A stretch of DNA of 57,895 bases. Origin: a virus. How positions within the stretch are numbered: the stretch's first letter is position 1; each line of letters starts with the position of its first letter. Shown piece by piece: positions 31,991 to 41,538 of this stretch. The notes under the pieces were generated by a model. It saw only the letters and a list, made by a program, of their open reading frames with translations. It made no database searches and was not told the DNA's origin. Made by a program: the position numbers and the translations under genes. The stretch is from IMG/VR virus record IMGVR_UViG_3300020198_000018, positions 1 to 57,895 of that record, one strand, 5' to 3'.

Positions 31991-32594
31991 ACATATTCAA
32001 ATTGGTATATAAATCATCTATGGTTCCATTATTTTCTATAATCACATCACACACCAACCCATACCAAGCCCATTCACTCTCGTGAACACCATATTGGTTT
32101 AATATTGATTTGCTCGTAGAATCACCAGATAATGCAGCAGACACGTGTGAATGCCATGCTGGGGCGGGTCCACGTGATACCCGTATGATTTTTCCACCCA
32201 TTCTTTTTATAGAATCAAATTCATTTGGGAATCTACAATCAGTAATAACAATATTGTCTTCACTTTTGCTAAGTCTATGTTCTAAACTAGCAATCCAAAT
32301 GTCTTGATGGAAATGATTGCGACATAAATCAGTTGCAAAATTTTGCAACACCCATCTTGGGGTAAGCTGCGGGATGGACAATCTAGTTGCCCACCAGTTA
32401 TCAGGCTGTTCTCGCCAGTCTCGTGCCGTTTTTGTACGACCGTCTAGTAAGGTTCTATCCCATCCAAATATTGCAGATACAGAATCTTTGAGACTTGATG
32501 CAAATGATTCGCGTCGAAAGTTGTGAATAGTTGTTAGGTAATCCGCAATAGTATCTTTACCTGCCCCCATTGAACCAACAATTCCTATTATCAT
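31905..32594 (-). CDS. 1: Deoxynucleoside monophosphate kinase, T4 gp1-like
   Basis: 229 residues (T4 gp1 241). P-loop IIGIVGSMGAGKDTIADYL at the start, then FRRESFASSLKDSVSAIFGWDR, the gp1-type RLSIPQLTPRWVLQNFATDLCR, and VITDCRFPNEFDSIKRMGGKIIRVSR. It phosphorylates dNMPs, including modified ones in T-even phages, for DNA synthesis. AGGAG precedes ATG. The final 25 residues are encoded in DNA that overlaps the plus-strand zinc gene. Confidence 0.88.
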   Translation of the reverse strand: MIIGIVGSMGAGKDTIADYLTTIHNFRRESFASSLKDSVSAIFGWDRTLLDGRTKTARDWREQPDNWWATRLSIPQLTPRWVLQNFATDLCRNHFHQDIWIASLEHRLSKSEDNIVITDCRFPNEFDSIKRMGGKIIRVSRGPAPAWHSHVSAALSGDSTSKSILNQYGVHESEWAWYGLVCDVIIENNGTIDDLYTNLNMFINPELDPPASTISLPDVVSVDSWRTLF

Positions 32595-32645
32595 ATAATC
32601 TCCTATAATATCTATTATATCACAGAATTATAAAGAAATCAATTA

Positions 32646-33413
32646 TTATCCTAACACAAATGAATACCCTGTTCCACCAGATATCAAGGTTTCTAATTCT
32701 TTGTCCAATATTGCCAAATCTTCTTTTGCAGATGATTTTAACTCGGTGCCATTTAGCTGAATTGTACCATTTGGTCCGGCGATTGATGCAAATAAACTTC
32801 TTGCTTCACCCAACATCATTTTGCATGTTGCCAATGTATAATCACGCAACCATTGTTTAGCATATAAATCAGTTAATAGTACAAAATCAGGTCGGTAATT
32901 ATGTGATTTAATTAAAATTTGTTCGCCTTGTGCAAATGGTCGTTGTAGTATTGTTAACGTGTGATTTTGTGGTTTCCATTTAAATTCAATAAAACTACCA
33001 AACATTCTACCGACTAACTTTTGATACCCAGCGAACATATCATAAGTGGCCAATCCACCCATCATGCTACCACTTAATAGATACGTGTTGGTGTATGCCA
33101 AGTTAAATGGTTCAAATAGTGTACCACCTGCGCCCATACCAGACCGTGAACCAATTGCACGACGGAATACACTTTGGACTTCGACAATTTCATCGGGTAA
33201 TCTATATTCATTTTGGTCTTGTATTAACTCCAAAAAGCTATAACTTTCTTCGACCGCATTTGGGCTGCGTTGTCTAAACCGGGTTAATGCCCGTTCCAAT
33301 GCTGTTTCATAATGAGTTGGGTCTAAATCTATGTCAATCATGCCATCACCAAGCATTGTCTTAACATATTCAAATACTTTATTTCTTTCAATTAACGATG
33401 TATTTTCCGACAT
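32646..33413 (-). CDS. 13: Neck protein gp13-like
   Basis: 255 residues. MLGDGMIDIDLDPTHYETALERALTRFRQ corresponds to the T4 gp13 N-terminal pattern (RLGAP.INVELT...YDCIQRALELY), and LRDYTLATCKMMLGEARSLFASI with LNGTELKSSAKEDLAILDKELE and the FVLG end match the gp13 C-terminus (KDYATALAKEVNGRIL, DGASMVQEAQSEIEKLREEL, ILVG). gp13 caps the portal and prepares heads for tail joining. Neighbouring gp14 and gp15 on the other strand support it. GGAG Shine-Dalgarno; late box GATAAATA upstream. Confidence 0.75.
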   Translation of the reverse strand: MSENTSLIERNKVFEYVKTMLGDGMIDIDLDPTHYETALERALTRFRQRSPNAVEESYSFLELIQDQNEYRLPDEIVEVQSVFRRAIGSRSGMGAGGTLFEPFNLAYTNTYLLSGSMMGGLATYDMFAGYQKLVGRMFGSFIEFKWKPQNHTLTILQRPFAQGEQILIKSHNYRPDFVLLTDLYAKQWLRDYTLATCKMMLGEARSLFASIAGPNGTIQLNGTELKSSAKEDLAILDKELETLISGGTGYSFVLG

Positions 33414-33429
33414 AATGGTTCTCCATGTA

Positions 33430-33437
33430 TATTTATC
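33430..33437 (-). promoter_or_regulatory. Late-type box GATAAATA for gp13
   Basis: Minus-strand GATAAATATACAT, 16 nt before ATG 33413, with GGAG between. Confidence 0.6.
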
Positions 33438-33441
33438 ATTC

Positions 33442-33449
33442 GCTAAATA
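33442..33449 (+). promoter_or_regulatory. Late-type box GCTAAATA for gp14, diverging from the gp13 box
   Basis: Plus-strand GCTAAATATACAT. The matching extension TAAATATACAT on both strands makes this a compact divergent late promoter pair only 4 bp apart. Confidence 0.6.
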
Positions 33450-33474
33450 TACATAATATACAAGGAGAAATACT

Positions 33475-34890
33475 TTGCCACGACTAAGTCTTTATAAACC
33501 GGAGAAAGGCAATAATTATCGATTTATAGATCGTCAAATATCACAAATGTTCCAAGTAGGGGGCACTGATGTATACGTTCATAAGTATTTGGGGCCGAAA
33601 AATCCTCTAGAAGGTACTGCAGATCTACCAATATACGATGTAGTTAAAGAAACAAATATTCAAGATTTACTATTCTTAGAAAATCGTGATCGAAAATATG
33701 ATGAAGAAATATATAGGGTACGAGGAATTTACAATGTTCAAAATATTGATTTTAATCTAAGTCAATTTGGGTTGTTTATTGATAATGATACACTATATAT
33801 GACTGTCCATATCAATGACTTTATCAATTACCTTGGTCGAAAACCATTGAGTGGGGATGTAATGGAACTTCCACATTTAAAAGATGAGTTTGCGCTAAAT
33901 GATTATGATATCAGTTTACCTAGATATTATGTTATCGAAGATGTTGGTCGTGCAAGTGAGGGTTTCAGTGCCACTTGGTATCCACATTTGTATCGTTTGA
34001 AATTGAAAAAAGTAACGGACAGTCAACAGTTTGCTGATATTTTAGATAAACCCGCATTAGATGCTAATGGATATCCTAGTGATATGACCCTACGAGAGTT
34101 ATTGAGTACTAAGAATAGAGAACTTGAAATATCTGATGCGGTGATAGCGCAAGCAGAAGCAGATGCCCCATTAAGTGGCTACGAAACTCGGCAATTTTAT
34201 ACTTTAGCAGTTGACAAGAATGGAAAGCCAGTATTAAACACTGCCGATTTAAGTACGATGGATGCTAGTACTTCATCTTACTTAACCAGTGAAAATAATG
34301 CGAGGGCGATTCGGAATGGTTACAATGGGTATTTGATTGGGGATGGGTTCCCCCCAAATGGGTATGATTTTGGACATGGCATTCAATTCCCACCAAACCC
34401 AGGAAAGGATGATTTCTTTTTGCGAACGGATTTTATGCCAAATAGATTATTCAGTTTTGATGGAAATAATTGGATGAAGGTCGAAGATGCAGTTAGAATG
34501 ACTATGACAAATACCGACACACGGGACACCCTTAAAACCGGATTTATCAACAACAGTAATTACATGTTTAATGATAAAGTCACTGATGATATGGTTTATA
34601 TCGAAGATGGTGTGTTTAACATAAACACTAATATCCTATATCAAACTGCATTGTATGTTGTGTTCAAGTTAGAAACAGCAACTATATCATTCGCATATGT
34701 GGAGTATCCAAATATTTTTGAATTGTATGATGATGAAGGAGTTGATAAACTTCGTATTGTTCTACCAATTATCAATAATGAACAAGTTACTATTCCAATT
34801 TCTGGTATTTGGAATGTATCATTATACAACAATAGGGAGGCGCAACGTCAAAGTCTTTCTAAAGTTCTTAAACCTAAGGCAGATTTATAA
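33475..34890 (+). CDS. 14: Neck protein gp14-like
   Basis: 471 residues starting at TTG (MPRLSLYKPEKGNNYRFIDR), with AAGGAG 7 nt upstream fixing the start. The N-terminal 190 residues match cyanophage-type gp14 (ISQMFQVGGTDVYVHKYLG, NIQDLLFLENRDRKYDEEIYRVRGIYN, LSGDVMELPHLKDEFALND, GFSATWYPHLYRLKLKKV). The remaining 280 residues are an extension beyond T4 gp14 (256) with fibre-like segments (GDGFPPNGYDFGHG). Forms the neck with gp13. Overlaps the gp15 start by one base. Confidence 0.75.
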   Translation: MPRLSLYKPEKGNNYRFIDRQISQMFQVGGTDVYVHKYLGPKNPLEGTADLPIYDVVKETNIQDLLFLENRDRKYDEEIYRVRGIYNVQNIDFNLSQFGLFIDNDTLYMTVHINDFINYLGRKPLSGDVMELPHLKDEFALNDYDISLPRYYVIEDVGRASEGFSATWYPHLYRLKLKKVTDSQQFADILDKPALDANGYPSDMTLRELLSTKNRELEISDAVIAQAEADAPLSGYETRQFYTLAVDKNGKPVLNTADLSTMDASTSSYLTSENNARAIRNGYNGYLIGDGFPPNGYDFGHGIQFPPNPGKDDFFLRTDFMPNRLFSFDGNNWMKVEDAVRMTMTNTDTRDTLKTGFINNSNYMFNDKVTDDMVYIEDGVFNINTNILYQTALYVVFKLETATISFAYVEYPNIFELYDDEGVDKLRIVLPIINNEQVTIPISGIWNVSLYNNREAQRQSLSKVLKPKADL

Positions 34891-36383
34891 TGCAACATTT
34901 TTACGATGGTCAAATAAGACGATATCTTACTCAAACAATGAGAGTATTCAGTAACTTCATTGTTCGATATAGCGATGGAACATTAAATCGTGTTCCAGTA
35001 TTATATGGCGACGCAGATCGCCAAGCGGCATCTATCCTAAGGCAAAATTCAGAAAACAAAGTAAATTCTGTACCAAGAATTTCTGTTTATATAAATGAAT
35101 TAAAAATGGATAGAAATAGATTGGCCGATGCAACCTTTATTGGTAAAGTACGAGTTAGAGAACGTGATATAGAAGTAGATGCAGCCACCGGAAATCAATT
35201 GTACACCCGTTCGCAAGGCAGAAATTACACAGTAGAACGGTTGATGCCTACCCCGTTTATATTAGAAATGAAAGTGGATATTTGGGCAGCAAACACTGAC
35301 CAAAAATTACAGTTGTTGGAACAAATATTAGTACTGTTCAATCCAAGCCTTGAACTACAAACAACTGACAATTATATTGATTGGACTAGCTTATCTGTTT
35401 TAAATTTGATAGATATTCATTGGTCAAGTAGATCAATACCAGTTGGGGTCGATTCCCCTATCGAAGTGTGCACGTTAACAGTGGATTCACCTATATGGAT
35501 TAGTCCACCAGTAAAAGTTAAACATTTAGGTGTGATAACAAATATCATCACTAACATGTATGAAAGTTCTATCACAACCCCTAACTCAGGTGAACTTAAC
35601 ATTTTTGGTACAGATGTTGTTGAATCATATTCATCGTTGGTTGATATTTTATCTCAAGTTAGAACTACGATTACTGAATATAAAATTCAAGTTCACAACA
35701 ATAAGGTCGAATTATTAGGCTCCTCTGAAAATTCAATAGCTGGTACAAAATTTGAAATTCCAGTAAGACAAGGAACTGCCCTTAATTGGGATGATGCATT
35801 AGATGTGTATCCAGGAAAATACATTGCAGGAGTCAGCAAATTATTTTTATTACAATCGAATGGTTCGGAAATTGTTGGTACTGTTGCGTTAGACCCAGCT
35901 AATCATGCGATATTGGCCGTCAATTGGGATCCTGACACCCTGGTAAAGGATACATTAATAGATTCTACCGGGTTGTTTCAATCAGACCATGGTTTTGACC
36001 AATCATCGGCAAGAGGTAAAGTTGATGCTATTATTGACCCATTAACATACAATCCTAAAAGACCATTAAAAGAGCGTGATGACCAGCCCATACCCATTGG
36101 AATACGATATTTGTTGATAGAGGATATCGGTGATGTTGAGAATATTGATGGCGCTGATGCATGGAAATCCGTAACCGGGGAAGATTTGGTTGCAACCGCC
36201 AATGATATCATTGAATGGGATGGTATTCATTGGAATGTTATTTTTGATTCTTCACAAGAATATGATACAATGGTTTGGCAAACTAATATATACACAGGTG
36301 TACAATACTTATGGAATGGTGTTTCATGGGTTAAGTCGTTTGAAGGTATATACGAGGAAGGATTTTGGAGACTAGAACTGTAA
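34890..36383 (+). CDS. 15: Tail terminator / sheath stabiliser gp15-like
   Basis: 497 residues (T4 gp15 272). The N-terminal half follows the gp15 pattern: FYDGQIRRYLTQTMRVFSNFIVRY, RVPVLYGDADRQAASILRQ, NSVPRISVYINELKMDRNRL, PTPFILEMKVDIWAANTDQKLQLLEQILVLFNPSLEL and VDSPIWISPPV. The C-terminal half is an extra module (DPDTLVKDTLIDS, RPLKERDDQPIPIGIRYLLIED, EWDGIHWNVIFDSSQEYD) typical of marine phage extensions. gp15 caps the tail for head attachment. Adjacent to gp14 with a one-base overlap. Confidence 0.75.
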   Translation: MQHFYDGQIRRYLTQTMRVFSNFIVRYSDGTLNRVPVLYGDADRQAASILRQNSENKVNSVPRISVYINELKMDRNRLADATFIGKVRVRERDIEVDAATGNQLYTRSQGRNYTVERLMPTPFILEMKVDIWAANTDQKLQLLEQILVLFNPSLELQTTDNYIDWTSLSVLNLIDIHWSSRSIPVGVDSPIEVCTLTVDSPIWISPPVKVKHLGVITNIITNMYESSITTPNSGELNIFGTDVVESYSSLVDILSQVRTTITEYKIQVHNNKVELLGSSENSIAGTKFEIPVRQGTALNWDDALDVYPGKYIAGVSKLFLLQSNGSEIVGTVALDPANHAILAVNWDPDTLVKDTLIDSTGLFQSDHGFDQSSARGKVDAIIDPLTYNPKRPLKERDDQPIPIGIRYLLIEDIGDVENIDGADAWKSVTGEDLVATANDIIEWDGIHWNVIFDSSQEYDTMVWQTNIYTGVQYLWNGVSWVKSFEGIYEEGFWRLEL

Positions 36384-36814
36384 ATGATAAAATAATATGC
36401 AGTGGTGCATTGATATATTCCAAATCAACGCATCGTGTATTATTAATTCAAAAATCATCAGGAAAACATCATGGAACTTGGGGTTTAGTTGGCGGTACTA
36501 ATTTGGCAAATGAAAATCCTTGGCAGGGATTACAACGGGAAATTGAAGAAGAAATTGGATTTATTCCGGAAATAAGTAAAACATTACCATTAGAAAAATT
36601 TGTTTCAAATGATAGTGTTTTCAATTTTCACACATATTTTTGTATTGTTGATAATGAATTTATTCCATTATTAAGCACTGAACATACTGCATGGGGATGG
36701 TTTGATTTAAAATCATTACCAAAACCAGTTCATAAAGGGTTAGATCTTAGCTTACGTAATAAAATTATTCAAACTAAGATCCAAACTGTAATAGATATAA
36801 TTGATAGTATTTAA
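36365..36814 (+). CDS. Nudix hydrolase
   Basis: 149 residues with a perfect Nudix box, GTNLANENPWQGLQREIEEE followed by IGF (Gx5Ex7REUxEExGU). The start is TTG 36365 (METRTVNDKIICSGALIY), overlapping gp15 by 19 bp, after a GAGGAAGG ribosome site. Nudix enzymes hydrolyse nucleoside diphosphate derivatives (dNTP pool cleaning, ADP-ribose, NDP-sugars, RNA 5' caps); nothing here shows the substrate. It follows three structural genes in the same transcript, so late expression is expected. Confidence 0.88.
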   Translation: METRTVNDKIICSGALIYSKSTHRVLLIQKSSGKHHGTWGLVGGTNLANENPWQGLQREIEEEIGFIPEISKTLPLEKFVSNDSVFNFHTYFCIVDNEFIPLLSTEHTAWGWFDLKSLPKPVHKGLDLSLRNKIIQTKIQTVIDIIDSI

Positions 36815-36881
36815 GATTATGAAATATAATACAATAATTATGTAGATAGTCTTTATATCGCGATATTTGTTTCAGATTATT

Positions 36882-37280
36882 TTAGCTAATATCTTCATAT
36901 GACACAGTAAAGACTAATTTATCACCCACCCCACTTCTAATGATAATTGAGTTACCTTCTTGTAAATAAAAAGATGTTGATTTATCAATGACGGTCAGCC
37001 ACGCATTAGCCGGAACTGGTATTGTTGATGCTATGGCGTACTCTGTACCACCAGACGGTGCGGAACCTTGAACTCCCACGCCATTTGTATAGATAGAAAC
37101 TGTAGCAGTTACCGCATTTGTGCCATCATCAACATTAGTTACTATAATTTGGTTTATTTTATAAATTTTACCAGATGACGCAGCATTCGCCAATAGAACG
37201 ACAGCTGTCGTTCCAGGTGGCGTGTAATACGTTGTAACACCATACATGGCTGTTACATTTACTATATTAGGATTTGCCAT
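36882..37280 (-). CDS. Small virion structural protein
   Basis: 132 beta-rich residues (YTPPGTTAVVLLANAASSGKI, YKINQIIVTNVDDGTNAVTA, LTVIDKSTSFYLQEGNSIII). It resembles the 56352..56681 product in length and composition, and both look like small receptor-region or fibre-attachment proteins of marine T4-like phages. Converges with the Nudix gene. No enzyme motif. Confidence 0.55.
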   Translation of the reverse strand: MANPNIVNVTAMYGVTTYYTPPGTTAVVLLANAASSGKIYKINQIIVTNVDDGTNAVTATVSIYTNGVGVQGSAPSGGTEYAIASTIPVPANAWLTVIDKSTSFYLQEGNSIIIRSGVGDKLVFTVSYEDIS

Positions 37281-37565
37281 TCTACTTACCTTTTATCATT
37301 ATATATTATTTATATTATTTATTTGATTAGCGCAAGTCGGCTGGACTAGAATTTATACAGATGTAAGAACTTAGATATCCTTACCAATAGGTTCGTAAGA
37401 TGCATGGTAGATATTTTTCAACCCAAATAAGCTGAAGTAATATAGTCACACACACCAGGTACGGTGTGGTGCTCTTTGTCTTTATAGAAAACGGGTGCGT
37501 TATACGAGTAAATTGGTATATTCTGGTCTATCAGCTACACCATCACATACCCACCGTTGGTGACA
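37281..37565. other. Intergenic stretch with possible decayed coding remnant
   Basis: No intact gene. On the minus strand protein-like segments appear in shifting frames: RWVCDGVADRPEYTNLLV directly in frame after the stop of 37566..39050, then YNAPVFYKDKEHHTVPG continuing to SAYLG in the next frame, then KNIYHASYEPIGKDI. These could be pieces of one gene destroyed by two frameshifts. No tRNA cloverleaf is evident to me. Confidence 0.35.
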
Positions 37566-39050
37566 TTATCCACCGAATACAACCGCCATTGCAATTGCTT
37601 TGCCAGCACCCATTGGTGTAGTCCATGTAGGGGCGGACTCGCCGTTACTAGTCAATACTTGACCGAGTGTTCCGGTATCAGTGTATGCGGTTGTATCAGT
37701 TGATGATTGATAATGTACTTGCCCAGCAGATCCGCCAATAATATTTGAGACTGGCTGTGATAGTACCCTCCAGTTTGTGGTTGGTGAATTATATATGAAC
37801 GAAACATATGCGCCTGCTGTAGTTAAAATAAATGAGGTAGCTGCACCCTCAATTAATTTCCCATTTGCTATTACACTTATATTAAACGTGCTAAACGTAC
37901 CAGTCACATCAAGTATACCAATTATATCACCATCAGTTGGGGAAACGGGAAGTGTAATAGTAAATCCACCAGCATTACTATCACATCTTACCAATTCGTT
38001 TGATAATGCGTTATAATTAGAAGTTTTAATCAAGGTTGGGATTAACCCGCTTATGTGGTGCCACCTAGAACCATTATATCCTTCATATGTTGTTAACTCT
38101 GTATTATATCTTATATTGCCAGAAGATGGTGTCGACGGTCTATCTAATGTTGGTCCAGATGGGATCGTTAATGATGCACCATCGGTGAACCCAAGATTAT
38201 GATTTCCCGATATGGTTAAGTCATGTTGTATTGTATCACCAATTGAAATAGCAACAGCATTATCATCAATATGCGTATGCACATTTATACCATCACCAGG
38301 TGTTATTTTTATAAATTCTTTTGATGGCGATGATTCAATAGTAGGTTGTCCTTGAACGACCACTGATTTAAAACTTGTACTATTTAGTTTGTCACCAAGC
38401 TGTGTTGATGATGATTCAAACTTTATTGTCATATTCGTTGCTGATTTAATACTAGTTGCAGCAAATCCTTCAATTACTATATGTTTGGTTTGAGAATCAT
38501 ATGATTTTACAGTAGCATTATCTGGTATTTTATCCCCATAAACATATTGACCAACCAGAATGTTACCTGTTATAATAGTAGCTGTTATAGATAGTTCTGC
38601 ACTATTAGTGGTAGAATTCCAATAACACCCAGTTGCTATTGCAGGTGCATTTAACGGATAAATTGGGATTGTAGATTTTGCATAATTTACAAAGTATGAA
38701 ATTGTACTACCAGACATATCGGGGGATGCAGGTTGAATAACTAAACTAACTTTTGAATTGGTGGATACAGATCGTACATTGATAAGTTGTCTAGCCAAGG
38801 TAGTTCTAGCGTATATAGTGATGTTAGAGTTACCTGGTGTAGCAACCAATGTTGCATGGATGGTTTCACGTTCATTAATACCATATTCTGCATTGATTAT
38901 GTAATCAGCGGATACAAAATCACCAACGTACCATGTATCAACTTCTTGACTATCATATAGCACTAGTCCTGTACTTTGATATGACAAATTTACACCCGAT
39001 GGCAATTGTAATGTAGAATTAGCACCTTTATTAAAAAAGTTTTCAGTCAT
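37566..39050 (-). CDS. Tail-fibre-like virion protein
   Basis: 494 residues, beta-rich. It carries phage fibre signatures: LTISGNHNLGFTDGASLTIP, then RPSTPSSGNIRYNTELTTYEGYNGSRWHHISG (RPxxPxxGxIRYNT..xxEGYNG..W, also present in 56686..57895), and a late VRCDSNAGGFTITLPVSPTDGD module seen again at the end of the 1008-residue fibre. Ends in a glycine-bearing GKAIAMAVVFGG. CATAAATA late box and AGGA upstream. Likely a fibre or baseplate appendage. Confidence 0.7.
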   Translation of the reverse strand: MTENFFNKGANSTLQLPSGVNLSYQSTGLVLYDSQEVDTWYVGDFVSADYIINAEYGINERETIHATLVATPGNSNITIYARTTLARQLINVRSVSTNSKVSLVIQPASPDMSGSTISYFVNYAKSTIPIYPLNAPAIATGCYWNSTTNSAELSITATIITGNILVGQYVYGDKIPDNATVKSYDSQTKHIVIEGFAATSIKSATNMTIKFESSSTQLGDKLNSTSFKSVVVQGQPTIESSPSKEFIKITPGDGINVHTHIDDNAVAISIGDTIQHDLTISGNHNLGFTDGASLTIPSGPTLDRPSTPSSGNIRYNTELTTYEGYNGSRWHHISGLIPTLIKTSNYNALSNELVRCDSNAGGFTITLPVSPTDGDIIGILDVTGTFSTFNISVIANGKLIEGAATSFILTTAGAYVSFIYNSPTTNWRVLSQPVSNIIGGSAGQVHYQSSTDTTAYTDTGTLGQVLTSNGESAPTWTTPMGAGKAIAMAVVFGG

Positions 39051-39069
39051 TGTTAAATCCTGTTTTTAA

Positions 39070-39077
39070 TATTTATG
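39070..39077 (-). promoter_or_regulatory. Late-type box CATAAATA for 37566..39050
   Basis: Minus-strand CATAAATA, 19 nt before ATG 39050 with an AGGA site between. Confidence 0.4.
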
Positions 39078-39113
39078 CTATTTTTATTTTTTATAACACG
39101 CGATTTACGGTTT

Positions 39114-39121
39114 AATAAATA
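39114..39121 (+). promoter_or_regulatory. Late-type box AATAAATA for the plus-strand sugar/modification operon
   Basis: Plus AATAAATACGG, 28 nt before ATG 39150, with GAGG between. A weaker match to the late box. Confidence 0.35.
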
Positions 39122-39149
39122 CGGAATAATATATTGATATGAGGTTATT

Positions 39150-40175
39150 ATGAAAAAAGCATTTGTTATTAATGGCGGAGCTGGTAGAGTTTTATGCGCA
39201 TTACCAGCATTGGAATATTATAAAAAGAACATTGATCCAGATGTTGTTATTGTTAGTGAGGCTTGGATGGAATTATTTCTTTTAAGCGAATCATTAAGGG
39301 ATAATGTATATCATATTGCGCATAAAGACCTATTCAAAGAAAAGTTGATCGACAGGGAAATTATTTCCCCCGAACCATATCGGTTGAATTCATATTTCAA
39401 TCAAAAATCCAACCTTATTCAAGCGTTTGATTATATTATTAATGATTTAAAAGAAGTCCCTAATACTAAAACAATTTCATTAACACTTGGTAAAGAAGAG
39501 CAAGTGTATGGTCATAATTTAGTAAATCAGGTAAAGGCACAGCTCGGTAAAGAAAAGTGTGTGGTTATCCAACCATTTGGTTCAGGCGTAAAGATGGAAG
39601 GTAATTTTATCTACGATACCTCTGGTAGAAGCTTTGAACTTAAAGATTTTTCTAAAATGGTAGAAGACATTGGAGAAGATTATGCTATTATTTTAATGGT
39701 ACCATTTAAAGTCCCTACAGACAAACCAATGAATGCTGCAGTACCAGAAGACATTGATCTAGTAAAATGGGCAGGTATTATTAATGCTGCTGATTATTTC
39801 TTGGGTTGCGATAGTGTTGGTCAACATTTAGCTCATGCTCTCAATAAGCCAGCAACAGTAGTAATTGGAGCAACTTTTCCGGAAAATATATCCTACCCAG
39901 ATAATAAAAATTTTACTATCATAGATAATGGTGCAGAAAAAAGAATCTACTCACCAATTAGAATAACATTCGATGGTGGAATTGAACGTAATAACGAAGA
40001 TCTTATGATTTTGTCTAATGATACATACAACAAGATTATCAAAAGTGTGAGAGATAAATTGGGTAGATTACCTAAAGATAAGAAACAAAATAAACCCGCA
40101 GAATCAAGTTGTGAAAAACTGCCTGATTTTAAACTAAAACAAAACCCTATAAAACAAGCATTAGGTGGAGTATAA
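39150..40175 (+). CDS. Glycosyltransferase family 9 (heptosyltransferase)-like, copy A
   Basis: 341 residues. MKKAFVINGGAGRVLCALPALEYYKK is the GT9 N-terminal loop; VVIQPFGSG and AADYFLGCDSVGQHLAHALNKPATVVIGATFPENISYP are the C-terminal nucleotide-sugar-binding motif corresponding to (D/G)SGPMHLAxAL.KP of ADP-heptose:LPS heptosyltransferases. The tail (about 300-341) is basic and unrelated. Its stop lies immediately before the start of a truncated carbamoyltransferase, and the same gene pair is repeated in copy B. Substrate is unknown: host surface sugar, phage glycan or modified DNA base are all possible. Confidence 0.7.
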   Translation: MKKAFVINGGAGRVLCALPALEYYKKNIDPDVVIVSEAWMELFLLSESLRDNVYHIAHKDLFKEKLIDREIISPEPYRLNSYFNQKSNLIQAFDYIINDLKEVPNTKTISLTLGKEEQVYGHNLVNQVKAQLGKEKCVVIQPFGSGVKMEGNFIYDTSGRSFELKDFSKMVEDIGEDYAIILMVPFKVPTDKPMNAAVPEDIDLVKWAGIINAADYFLGCDSVGQHLAHALNKPATVVIGATFPENISYPDNKNFTIIDNGAEKRIYSPIRITFDGGIERNNEDLMILSNDTYNKIIKSVRDKLGRLPKDKKQNKPAESSCEKLPDFKLKQNPIKQALGGV

Positions 40176-40176
40176 C

Positions 40177-40533
40177 ATGAATTCAGGATATATCCTTGGT
40201 ATTAGCAGAGGACACAATGCAGGAGTCTGCTTATTAAAAGATGGTGAAATAATTTTTGCCATAGAAGAAGAAAGATTAAGTAGACATAAATATGATGGGG
40301 GTCCATATGCCGCCATGTTAAAAGTGTTGGAGTATACCGATAAATTAGATTATATCGTTGTTTCTCATACACAAAGTTTAGCTGAAACTTGCGGTAAAGT
40401 AGATTACACGGGTGATTTTATTTATACCGGGTTAGCTAGAAAACTAGGGCTGATTGACCGCAAACAAGATCTAAATGAACACCCACAAGTTATTGATCTT
40501 AGTAAACATCACCACGTTTTGTGGTATATATAA
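40177..40533 (+). pseudogene. 5' fragment of a carbamoyltransferase (copy A), broken at the HHxxHAA motif
   Basis: Starts MNSGYILGISRGHNAGVCLL after a GGTGGAG ribosome site and matches the intact copy B (41538..43322) for about 113 residues, through HPQVIDLSKHHH (40507-40515). Then it runs into VLWYI and stops. Copy B continues there as HHKIHAACAFYRSG. The minus-strand fragment 49588..51042 begins exactly with KIHAAAAFYRSG, so the two look like halves of one gene separated by rearrangement. Without the rest it has neither the metal site nor the C-terminal domain. Confidence 0.8.
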
Positions 40534-40581
40534 TATATAATACGTGATAAACTGATAGAATTTATTTTTAATGGAGATAAA

Positions 40582-41538
40582 ATGGATACCACGAAACGAA
40601 GCAGCGCTTTCTTTATTAATGGTGGCAGCGGTAGAGTAATATCATCAATTCCCGCTTTAGAATTATATCATAAAGAAAATCCAGACGACGATTTTATAAT
40701 CGTCTGCGAAAGCGGAATGGATGTCTTTAGAGGACATCCAGTTCTACATCCACGCGCATTCGAGCCTGATCATAAAGGTCTTTTCGAATCACATATCAAA
40801 AATAGAAATTGTGTTACTCCAGAACCATATAGAGTTTGGGAATACTATAATCAACTATGTAGCATTGCTCAAGCATTTGATATAGAGATAAACAAAAAGG
40901 GCTTAAGAGATGTTCAAAAGCCAAACTTATATCTTTCAGGATTTGAGACAAACGGTGCATTCATAACTGTGCGCGAAATGAAAGAAAAACTCAACGTTGA
41001 AAAAATCATAGTATTTCAGCCGTTCGGTAGATCGACGATGACTCCGAATGGATTCCCGTACGATAACTCTGGAAGAAGCTTTGACACGTTCGATGCAGCA
41101 GACATTATAAAAAGACTTCAGAAGAAAAAAATAGGCGTTATACTTATGTCGGAATTTCCAGTTCCGTTCAATGATTTAGGTTGTGAACAACCAGTGCCAA
41201 AGCCAGATAATGCTTCTATCAGACAATGGATGGGATTTATTTCTGCGGCTGATCATTTCTTAGGGTGCGATTCAGTTGGCCAGCATATAGCCTACGCGTT
41301 AGATAAACCTTCAACAGTCGTGTTAGGATCGACGTTTGCGATTAATGTTTCTTATCCTAATAAAAAGAATGTTAACATTATCGACGTAGATAAAGATACA
41401 AGAAGATATTCTGCTATTCGTCTTGCTGTGGATGATGAAGTAGATAGAGTAAACGATGGTTGTATGAAAATCAATAAGAACGATAAAATCATTAATGATA
41501 TTGTAAAATCAGTTTGTAATTCAATTGGAGTTAAGTAA
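40582..41538 (+). CDS. Glycosyltransferase family 9-like, copy B
   Basis: 318 residues, clearly paralogous to 39150..40175: FFINGGSGRVISSIPALELYHK, IVFQPFGRS, SGRSFDTFDAADIIKRL and SAADHFLGCDSVGQHIAYALDKPSTVVLGSTF. The divergence at DNA level is large, and codon choice differs (more GAC, GTC, ATC and AGA), suggesting acquisition of the second cassette from another phage rather than recent duplication. GGAG 6 nt before ATG. Its TAA overlaps the next ATG (TAATG). Confidence 0.7.
   Translation: MDTTKRSSAFFINGGSGRVISSIPALELYHKENPDDDFIIVCESGMDVFRGHPVLHPRAFEPDHKGLFESHIKNRNCVTPEPYRVWEYYNQLCSIAQAFDIEINKKGLRDVQKPNLYLSGFETNGAFITVREMKEKLNVEKIIVFQPFGRSTMTPNGFPYDNSGRSFDTFDAADIIKRLQKKKIGVILMSEFPVPFNDLGCEQPVPKPDNASIRQWMGFISAADHFLGCDSVGQHIAYALDKPSTVVLGSTFAINVSYPNKKNVNIIDVDKDTRRYSAIRLAVDDEVDRVNDGCMKINKNDKIINDIVKSVCNSIGVK

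Noticed and set aside
37281-37565. Possible tRNA gene
   Set aside because: No acceptor stem plus T-loop GTTCRANTC combination could be folded by eye on either strand.
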